From: Ruminiclostridium sp.
GTDB lineage: Bacteria > Bacillota > Clostridia > Oscillospirales > Ruminococcaceae
DNA length: 37,914 nt
Direction of reading: 5' to 3'
NCBI GenBank assembly: GCA_016282095.1
Contig: JAEEJW010000163.1
Location: forward strand, 1-37,914
The notes below the pieces were generated by a model. The model saw only the letters and a list, made by a program, of their open reading frames with translations, searched no databases and was not told the DNA's origin. The translations under genes were made by a program, and so were the position numbers. Shown piece by piece: positions 32,153 to 37,914 of the stretch. Numbering within the stretch: position 1 is the first letter of the stretch; the number at the start of each line of letters is the position of its first letter.

Positions 32153-34993
32153 TTAGTCTTCGCCGAGTTTCAGCGCCTTGTTTATATTGATCTTCTTTAT
32201 CAGCGCGCCCAGGATAGCGAAGCCTCCGCCCAGCATCAGCACTATCAGCAGATAGAGCTTGATGTAGTCGCTCTGCGAAGCCGCCACAAGGAACGGCGGC
32301 ACCTGATCCGCGGGGTTGTACATGGAGCGGAACAGCGGAACGAACACATCACTCGCGATACCGCCGATAATGAATGCCATTGCAATCGAAACGCCGGAAA
32401 CGAGTATCTGCTCATAGCCTATCATGCCGATGATCTCCCTGAACGTCACGCCCATGGCGCGGAGTATGCCGAACTGTAATGTGCGGCTGCGTATGGACAG
32501 TATCCAGTATATCAGGAAGCCTATGATCGTCATTATCATTATGACCACGAAACTCAGCGTCAGGGCTCCGTTCATGCCCTGGAGCTGCGGCTGGTTCTTG
32601 ATCGTTATGAGCTGCTGCGAAGCGTCGGTTATAGTCTCTATCGGTATGCGCTTCGCCTTTATATCGGCATAGAGCGCGCTGCTGGAAGCGCCGTCCTTCA
32701 GTTTCAGCCATACTTCGTAGGGCTCGATGTCCGATACCGTGCTGGTGTAGTAGTAGTTCATTATCACGAAGCAGTTCACCGCGTAGGATGTTATCTGCTC
32801 GCCCTCGGTCTCCTCCTCGCCCTTCTTAGCCTTGGCGGGAGCCTTTGTGGTCACGTTGGGGTTGATGCCCGGCCAGTAGTCCACCACCGCCAGCACCGGA
32901 GCGCTTATGCTCTCGTTGCCCGACCACTTGACGGATATGGCGTCGCCCAGCTCTATCTCATACTTGTCCGCAAGGGCGCGTGAGATGATGACGCCGGAGG
33001 GGTAATCCTGGAGTGCCTTTATGTAGTTCCACCAGTGTACGGGCAGCAGGTCATTCCTGAACCACGCCGTATTGGCGAACTTGTACGGCTCTACCGACAT
33101 CAGGGTCACGCCGTCCTCGGTCTTCTTGCCCACGGATACCTTTGCCTTCTTGTTTATCAGCACCTTTGTGGCTGTCTCGACGCCTTCAAGCTGCTCGAAG
33201 CGCTCGAAATCGCGCTCCACATAGCCCAGCACCGTGGAGCTGTTGTCGGCGGCCGTGGCTTCGAGCCAGTATTCTTTCAGTGTGATGTCCGCGCCGTCCG
33301 CGTAGTAGATGCGGTCTTCCTTCTGGTTGTTTATCGTGCGGGCGGTGTTCGCGGAGAATATGCCCAGCGAGAACGTCACCACGAGGAACAGCATCAGGAA
33401 GCGCTCTCTGCCTCCCTGGGAGCGGCATACGGTGGTTATCGCCATATACTGCGCCGGAGTCCAGAACGGCTTGAGCAGCAGGTACACAAGGTTCAGCAAA
33501 TAGGGATAGAGTCTTATGAAAAGCAGTCCCAGACCGAACACAAGGCAGGTGGAGAATACGAAGAACAGCGGGTTTATCTCGCCGGATGAAACCGCCGATA
33601 CCTGCTCGTCAGCGGTGTAGAGGATATAGAATACTATCGCCGCCGCTATCAGCAGGAAGTCTATGCCGGTCTTTTCCCAGAGGGACATTCTCACTACCTT
33701 TGTCCTGCTCTGCTTATACTGCACTATGGACAGCTTCGATGCAGGGATTATCGGAATCATCGTCGCCGCGAAGAACATCACCACCGCGATAAGCGAATAG
33801 AGCACCGCGCCGGAGGTTATCTTCGCGGACAGGCCGGTGCGGTTGACGAATTCCAGGAATCCGTCGGAAACGCCCAGCAGTCTGCATATGGCAAGGCCTA
33901 CAAACGGCGCCGTTATCAGCGTCACTGCTCCGAGTATGCCCGCTTCGAGAGCGTACATACCGAATATCTGGAGCGAGCTTGCGCCGCGGCTCTTGAATAC
34001 GGCTATCTCGTTCTTCTCCTGCTCCACGTTCAGTCTCGATACCATAAATAAATAGAACGCCAGCATCACCATCGTGGGTATCTGCAATACCCACAGCATC
34101 TGCGTCAGCTTGCCGGCTTCCGCGGCATAGTTCTTCCAGATGTTCAGAACGCCCATTTTAAAGGTGCATCCCAGTGTGGGTATGTATTCCGCGTCTTCCT
34201 GTATCGCCTGTACGGCGAAAGGCAGATCGTTCATGTCCATAGCCTGATAGTCCAGGGCATAGCGCACCGCGATATTCGCAAGGTTTGCCGCCCCCGAAGT
34301 CACCAGCTTGCCGCGGAAGCCGCTGTAATCGGTTATCAGCGCGCTCTCATAGGGCGCCATGGTCTCCGACCAGTAGACGTCGTTGGCATCGGACTGCTCG
34401 TAGACGCCGACTACGCGCACAGTCATGTCGCCCACGCCGGTATCTCCGCCCTTTATGGGATATTCCCCGCCGAGAGTGACACCGATAAGGCGCAGAGCCG
34501 GCTCATTGGCAACTACCTCGATCACTCCGTCGGAGCCTATTCCTCCGTCGCAGTACATTCTGCCGCCGGTTATCGTTATATGATCCTGAAAACCCGTCAT
34601 AGCGGTGAGCTTTATGCGTGTGGAAGCCGTTCCCCGGGCGCCGCCCTGCATGAGATACAGCATATTGTCGAAAACCACGGTCTTTGAAGCCTTCACCGGT
34701 ATTGGCAGGTAATCGACACGTTCCTTCACCGTACCCGGCAGGGTGTCGATAAGCTCCAGCTGCTCCGCGGTGCCGGTACTCATGGGCAGGGCGCGCTCCA
34801 CGGCGTAGATGCCGGGGAACTCGCCCGTTCCCAGCTGATACGACTCCATATCCTTTATCAGCATACGCTGGAGGGACGCGTCCATATATATCGGCACGGT
34901 GCTCATCATGCCCGCGGCCATAAGAAATCCTATGAAGAGGCACAGGACCATCCACTTGGTCTTGCGCATCTTTCTGAACAGTAATGTAAACAA
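32153..34993 (-). CDS. large FtsX-type ABC transporter permease
   Basis: The 946-residue permease has an N-terminal helix (about 16-40), an outside domain, and a central group of helices between about 298 and 550. A second outside domain follows, with a Lys/Glu-rich insert (KAPAKAKKGEEETEGEQ). Three C-terminal FtsX helices (about 805-830, 860-885, 910-935) end the protein. The two-FtsX-block layout is that of long MacB/LolC-like permeases lacking their own ATPase, so the nucleotide-binding domain is presumably that of the downstream ATPase-permease or another gene. It starts 17 bases after the membrane-fusion lipoprotein stop. Confidence 0.9.
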   Translation of the reverse strand: MFTLLFRKMRKTKWMVLCLFIGFLMAAGMMSTVPIYMDASLQRMLIKDMESYQLGTGEFPGIYAVERALPMSTGTAEQLELIDTLPGTVKERVDYLPIPVKASKTVVFDNMLYLMQGGARGTASTRIKLTAMTGFQDHITITGGRMYCDGGIGSDGVIEVVANEPALRLIGVTLGGEYPIKGGDTGVGDMTVRVVGVYEQSDANDVYWSETMAPYESALITDYSGFRGKLVTSGAANLANIAVRYALDYQAMDMNDLPFAVQAIQEDAEYIPTLGCTFKMGVLNIWKNYAAEAGKLTQMLWVLQIPTMVMLAFYLFMVSRLNVEQEKNEIAVFKSRGASSLQIFGMYALEAGILGAVTLITAPFVGLAICRLLGVSDGFLEFVNRTGLSAKITSGAVLYSLIAVVMFFAATMIPIIPASKLSIVQYKQSRTKVVRMSLWEKTGIDFLLIAAAIVFYILYTADEQVSAVSSGEINPLFFVFSTCLVFGLGLLFIRLYPYLLNLVYLLLKPFWTPAQYMAITTVCRSQGGRERFLMLFLVVTFSLGIFSANTARTINNQKEDRIYYADGADITLKEYWLEATAADNSSTVLGYVERDFERFEQLEGVETATKVLINKKAKVSVGKKTEDGVTLMSVEPYKFANTAWFRNDLLPVHWWNYIKALQDYPSGVIISRALADKYEIELGDAISVKWSGNESISAPVLAVVDYWPGINPNVTTKAPAKAKKGEEETEGEQITSYAVNCFVIMNYYYTSTVSDIEPYEVWLKLKDGASSSALYADIKAKRIPIETITDASQQLITIKNQPQLQGMNGALTLSFVVIMIMTIIGFLIYWILSIRSRTLQFGILRAMGVTFREIIGMIGYEQILVSGVSIAMAFIIGGIASDVFVPLFRSMYNPADQVPPFLVAASQSDYIKLYLLIVLMLGGGFAILGALIKKININKALKLGED

Positions 34994-35010
34994 GCTATTC
35001 TCCTGTATCG

Positions 35011-35988
35011 TCAGCGTATTATGACCGCTTCACCCGCGGCAAGGCCGGAAACTATCTCCGCCTCGGTGGCGTTGGTGATGCCCACGGTCACGTCCCTGTC
35101 CTTCTTCTCGCCGTTCTCATAGACCTGAACGTAAGTTCTGTCGCCGTCGGTCTTGATGAGGTTCTTCGGTATGACCACGGCGTTCTCCGCCACGGACTTC
35201 ACTTTCTTTATGTCGGCAAGCGAACCGAGGAACGCGAAGGACGGCGGTGTCCCGTTGAAATCAACGTGCAGCACCTTGGTGTCGTCGGCACCGTCGGCTC
35301 TGGCTTCCTTGGGAGTATAGGAGACTGTGCCTTCATATACGTCCTTTTCCACCGTGACCGTCACCTTGTCCCCCACCTCGAATGTGCGGTCGTCCTCGCA
35401 GGTCGCCGTCACATAGAGGTCATCGGGATCGACGATGCGCGCGATCACCTTGTAGGGGTCGAACTCGGAGCCGGGGTTTATCCTGAAAACGTAGGACACC
35501 TGCCCGGAAATGGGAGCCAGGGACTTTGAGCCGTCGTACTCCGCGCGGTACATATCAAGGGTGCTCTGCTCTATCTCAAGCTGGAGGCGGTCGGCCTGCG
35601 AGCCCGTCGAGTTGTAGCGGAGCTGTGCCGCCTGCACCTTGTATTCCTGTATCTTCAGCAGATATTCAAGCTCGCCCACGTTCATCTCCGCCACGAGGTC
35701 GCCCTCTTCGACGAAGTCCCCCGCACGGACGTACACGTTCTTGATGCGTCCGGTGTAGCCGGTGAAATAGCATTCCTTCTCGGTGCGGGAGCGCACATAG
35801 CCCGTGAGGTTCACGGCGCTCTCTATGGTCTTGTTCCTTGCTGTGAAGGTCGAATAAGCCACTTCGTCCGGGGCTATGGTCGGCGGGTCGAGGAGTTTTT
35901 CCTCATCGGGGAAGAAATAGCAGCCCGAAAGCATCGTGACTGCGGCAGCAAGCGCCGCCGCGCCGCATAAAATACGTTTCTTTATCAT
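35011..35988 (-). CDS. membrane-fusion (HlyD/MacA-like) lipoprotein
   Basis: The 325-residue adaptor of the export system has a lipoprotein signal with lipobox cysteine C22 (TMLSGC). It then has a biotinyl-lipoyl-like half (VYVRAGDFVEEGDLVAEMN), a short helical hairpin (about 110-155), the second lipoyl half (APISGQVSYVF), a beta-barrel and a C-terminal membrane-proximal domain. Such proteins sit on the outer face of the membrane and partner MacB-type ABC transporters, as in the Bacillus YknXYZ system. The ATG at 35986-35988 is chosen because the lipoprotein signal starts there and GGAG lies 8 bases upstream. An in-frame start at 36036 would add 16 polar residues. Confidence 0.9.
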   Translation of the reverse strand: MIKKRILCGAAALAAAVTMLSGCYFFPDEEKLLDPPTIAPDEVAYSTFTARNKTIESAVNLTGYVRSRTEKECYFTGYTGRIKNVYVRAGDFVEEGDLVAEMNVGELEYLLKIQEYKVQAAQLRYNSTGSQADRLQLEIEQSTLDMYRAEYDGSKSLAPISGQVSYVFRINPGSEFDPYKVIARIVDPDDLYVTATCEDDRTFEVGDKVTVTVEKDVYEGTVSYTPKEARADGADDTKVLHVDFNGTPPSFAFLGSLADIKKVKSVAENAVVIPKNLIKTDGDRTYVQVYENGEKKDRDVTVGITNATEAEIVSGLAAGEAVIIR

Positions 35989-36045
35989 ATCAGACTCCGC
36001 ACGGTGACGTGCGCCTCCATGTTTCCGTGAAATCATTTACATTAT

Positions 36046-36074
36046 ATAATAACATATAATCCGGCAATTTTCAA
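36046..36074 (-). promoter_or_regulatory. sigma-A promoter of the export operon
   Basis: TTGAAA (36069-36074) and TATTAT (36046-36051) on the minus strand are spaced by 17 bases, about 60 bases before the membrane-fusion lipoprotein start. It is divergent from the decarboxylase promoter. Confidence 0.7.
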
Positions 36075-36076
36075 TA

Positions 36077-36111
36077 GCCTGTATAAAAAAACACTATATT
36101 TTTTGTCAGGC
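36077..36111. promoter_or_regulatory. imperfect dyad between divergent promoters
   Basis: GCCTG (36077-36081) and CAGGC (36107-36111) enclose an AT-rich, roughly self-complementary core. It sits between the -35 elements of the two divergent promoters and could be an operator. This is inference from position and symmetry only. Confidence 0.35.
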
Positions 36112-36133
36112 TGCTCAAAATTCAAAAAAGACC

Positions 36134-36162
36134 TTGCAATTTTTTTTAATTTGTAGTATAAT
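36134..36162 (+). promoter_or_regulatory. sigma-A promoter of the Na+-pump decarboxylase genes
   Basis: TTGCAA (36134-36139) and TATAAT (36157-36162) are spaced by 17 bases, with a T-rich spacer, about 40 bases before the OadG-like ATG. Confidence 0.82.
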
Positions 36163-36202
36163 GGAATAGATTTTGAATTAATACCGAAAAGAGGTCTTAT
36201 AT

Positions 36203-36643
36203 ATGGATTTCAACATCAACATACCGGCCGCCGCTGAGGTAGACTGGGGGCTTGTAGGCTCGACTGTCGTGACGGGTCTTGTCGTGGTATTCCTGATACT
36301 CGCGATACTTGTACTGTTTCTCGTACTGTTCGGGGCGATCTTCAAGGCCATAAACAACGCGGGTGCCAAAAAGGCGCAGCTGAAGCAGGCTACCGTTCAG
36401 CAGGCTGCCGCGGTACGCACTCCGGTGTCTTCCGCTCCGCCGGCTCCCGCCGATGACGAAGACGACGGGTACACGGACGAGGACGATGACGAGATAATCG
36501 CTGTCATAACCGCCGCAATAGCCGCTTACGGCGCCGCGGAAGGCAAGCAGTACCGCATCGCCGGCATAAAGCGGGCACGCGGGACGCGCTCTGGCTGGAG
36601 CAGCGCAGGCATAGCCGACAATATGCGCGGCTTCTATAACTGA
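36203..36643 (+). CDS. OadG family subunit of a Na+-translocating decarboxylase
   Basis: The 146-residue protein has a single membrane helix (about residues 17-46), an Ala/Pro linker and an acidic stretch (DDEDDGYTDEDDDEI) leading into the AVITAAIAAYG motif typical of gamma/delta subunits of Na+-pumping oxaloacetate, methylmalonyl-CoA or glutaconyl-CoA decarboxylases. It holds the complex together at the membrane. The ATG follows AAAAGAGG and the gene is 17 bases ahead of the beta subunit. The substrate cannot be decided without the carboxyltransferase gene, expected beyond the window. Confidence 0.85.
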   Translation: MDFNINIPAAAEVDWGLVGSTVVTGLVVVFLILAILVLFLVLFGAIFKAINNAGAKKAQLKQATVQQAAAVRTPVSSAPPAPADDEDDGYTDEDDDEIIAVITAAIAAYGAAEGKQYRIAGIKRARGTRSGWSSAGIADNMRGFYN

Positions 36644-36660
36644 GAGAGGAGGGAACGACC

Positions 36661-37851
36661 GTGATAGAAACATTCGTCGAAACGATAAAGAATCTGTGGA
36701 GCCAGTCCGCGTTCTGCAATATCACACTTGAACAGGGCATCATGCTCCTTATATCGTTCTTCCTCATGTACCTTGCTATAGTAAAGCAGTACGAGCCTAT
36801 GCTCATGCTCCCGATAGCTTTCGGCATGGCGCTCACCAATCTCCCCGGCGCGGGACTCTTCCACCCCGAATACTTCATGACCACCAACATACCCTATGCC
36901 GAAGTGCTCCATGACGGCGGCATACTCGATGTGCTGTACCTCGGAGTAAAGTGCGGCGTCTTCCCGCCGCTCATCTTCCTCGGCATCGGCTGTATGACCG
37001 ACTTCGGACCCCTGATCGCGAACCCGAAGAGCTTCTTCCTCGGCGCTGCCGCACAGGGCGGTATATTCTTCACATTCCTCGGTGCGTGCGCACTCTCGGC
37101 TACCGGAATAGTTGACTTCTCCCTTGCGGACGCGGCTTCTATCGGTATCATCGGCGGTGCCGACGGCCCTACCGCTATCTGGCTCACCTCGAAGCTCGCC
37201 CCCGGACTTCTCGGATCCATCGCCGTGGCGGCTTACTCCTACATGGCCCTTGTACCTGTTATCCAGCCTCCGATCATGAAAGCGCTCACAACGAAGAAGG
37301 AGCGCAAGATCAAAATGGGTATGCTCCGCAGCGTTTCCAAGACCGAGAAGATCATCTTCCCTATCGCGGTTACAGTCATCGTTGCGTTCATTATCCCCTC
37401 GGCTGCCCCTCTTGTAGGTATGCTGATGCTCGGTAACCTGTTCAAGGAGAGCGGCGTAGTTGACAGACTTGTCAAGACCGCTTCCAACGAGCTCATGAAC
37501 ATAATCGTAATAATGCTCGGCATCACAGTCGGTGCCACCGCTACCGCAGCGAACTTCCTCAGCATCAGGACGATACTCATCGTTGTGCTCGGACTTCTCG
37601 CCTTCTGCGTCGGCACAGCCTGCGGCGTGCTTCTCGCCAAGCTGATGAACAAGCTCACAGGCGGCAACATCAACCCCCTCATCGGTTCCGCAGGCGTTTC
37701 CGCTGTTCCTATGGCAGCGCGTGTCTCCCAGAAGGTCGGCCAGGAAGAAGACCCCTCGAACTTCCTCCTCATGCACGCCATGGGTCCGAACGTCGCCGGC
37801 GTTATCGGCTCCGCAGTCGCAGCCGGCGCCCTTATGGCGATCTTCGGCTGA
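36661..37851 (+). CDS. Na+-translocating decarboxylase beta subunit
   Basis: The 396-residue integral membrane subunit couples decarboxylation of carboxybiotin to Na+ export. It has multiple hydrophobic helices and the family signature GIIGGADGPTAIW, with D168 in the position of the functionally important aspartate. A second signature-like region is GNLFKESGVVDRL. Length and sequence fit OadB/GcdB/MmdB. The start is GTG at 36661, chosen for the GAGGAGGG ribosome site just upstream and for spacing from the OadG-like gene. Biotin carrier and carboxyltransferase subunits are absent here and would be expected downstream or elsewhere. birA and bioY in this window would supply its biotin cofactor chain. 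Confidence 0.95.
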   Translation: MIETFVETIKNLWSQSAFCNITLEQGIMLLISFFLMYLAIVKQYEPMLMLPIAFGMALTNLPGAGLFHPEYFMTTNIPYAEVLHDGGILDVLYLGVKCGVFPPLIFLGIGCMTDFGPLIANPKSFFLGAAAQGGIFFTFLGACALSATGIVDFSLADAASIGIIGGADGPTAIWLTSKLAPGLLGSIAVAAYSYMALVPVIQPPIMKALTTKKERKIKMGMLRSVSKTEKIIFPIAVTVIVAFIIPSAAPLVGMLMLGNLFKESGVVDRLVKTASNELMNIIVIMLGITVGATATAANFLSIRTILIVVLGLLAFCVGTACGVLLAKLMNKLTGGNINPLIGSAGVSAVPMAARVSQKVGQEEDPSNFLLMHAMGPNVAGVIGSAVAAGALMAIFG

Positions 37852-37855
37852 TCCG

Positions 37856-37911
37856 GTCGCTGGCGCTCGAGTTTAGTCGCTGACGCTCGAGTTTAGTCGC
37901 TGGCGCTCGAG
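37856..37911. repeat. three short tandem repeats after the decarboxylase beta stop
   Basis: Copies of GTCGCTGRCGCTCGAGTTTA start at 37856, 37876 and 37896 (period 20), beginning 4 bases after the stop codon and running to the window edge, so more copies may follow. The core matches the repeats at 13185-13257 at almost every position. Confidence 0.85.
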
Positions 37912-37914
37912 CCC

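Noticed and set aside
36178-36890. Minus-strand open frames opposite the OadG-like and beta subunit genes
   Set aside because: They lie antisense to two genes with clear family signatures, promoter and ribosome sites.

Overview
The window looks like a chromosomal segment of a Gram-positive Clostridia, probably of the Ruminococcus/Oscillospiraceae type. Supporting signs are AddA recombination instead of RecBCD, two signal-peptide surface proteins ending in an NPHTG sortase signal plus hydrophobic helix and RKRK tail, lipoproteins, BioY-type biotin import, a CarD-family regulator, a Na+-pumping decarboxylase, strong Shine-Dalgarno sites and near-consensus sigma-A promoters. This is inference from gene families, with no 16S or marker gene present. 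No tRNA, rRNA, CRISPR array, prophage or transposase gene was seen.

Layout. 1-3817 (+): addA, whose N-terminal Q-motif region is out of reach of any normal start codon. 3807-10664 (-): a small lipoprotein, the NAD(P)H-hydrate repair enzyme nnr, and a 1549-residue zinc-ribbon/membrane protein with twelve 15-residue repeats. 10866-11447 (+): a CarD-like regulator, ending at a bidirectional terminator shared with a small membrane protein on the minus strand (11507-11920). 12007-13170 (+): a D,D-carboxypeptidase. 13171-13507: a gene-free stretch holding short tandem repeats and a long imperfect palindrome. 13508-15883 (-): glycogen phosphorylase. 15956-21896 (-): one tightly packed operon running CBS protein, MoxR ATPase, DUF58, transglutaminase membrane protein, birA, bioY. 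22033-26607 (-): two tandem paralogous sortase-anchored surface proteins with duplicated promoter, leader and terminator. 26804-35988 (-): lipoprotein membrane-fusion protein, large FtsX-type permease, DUF4236 protein, ATPase-permease and Tim44-like zinc-ribbon protein, apparently one export operon. 36203-37851 (+): OadG-like and beta subunits of a Na+-translocating decarboxylase, followed at the window edge by more short tandem repeats.

How the parts fit. Much of the window concerns the cell envelope: carboxypeptidase, MoxR/DUF58/transglutaminase group, surface proteins and the MacB-like export system. Biotin import and ligation (bioY, birA) plausibly serve biotin enzymes such as the Na+-pumping decarboxylase that begins at the right end. 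I see no clear-cut new defence or mobile system. The best leads are the export operon carrying DUF4236 and Tim44-like zinc-ribbon partners, the repeat-bearing 1549-residue zinc-ribbon protein, the duplicated surface-protein cassette with module exchange, and two kinds of intergenic repeat (a palindrome centred on a terminator, and GTCGCT-type tandem repeats placed just after stop codons).
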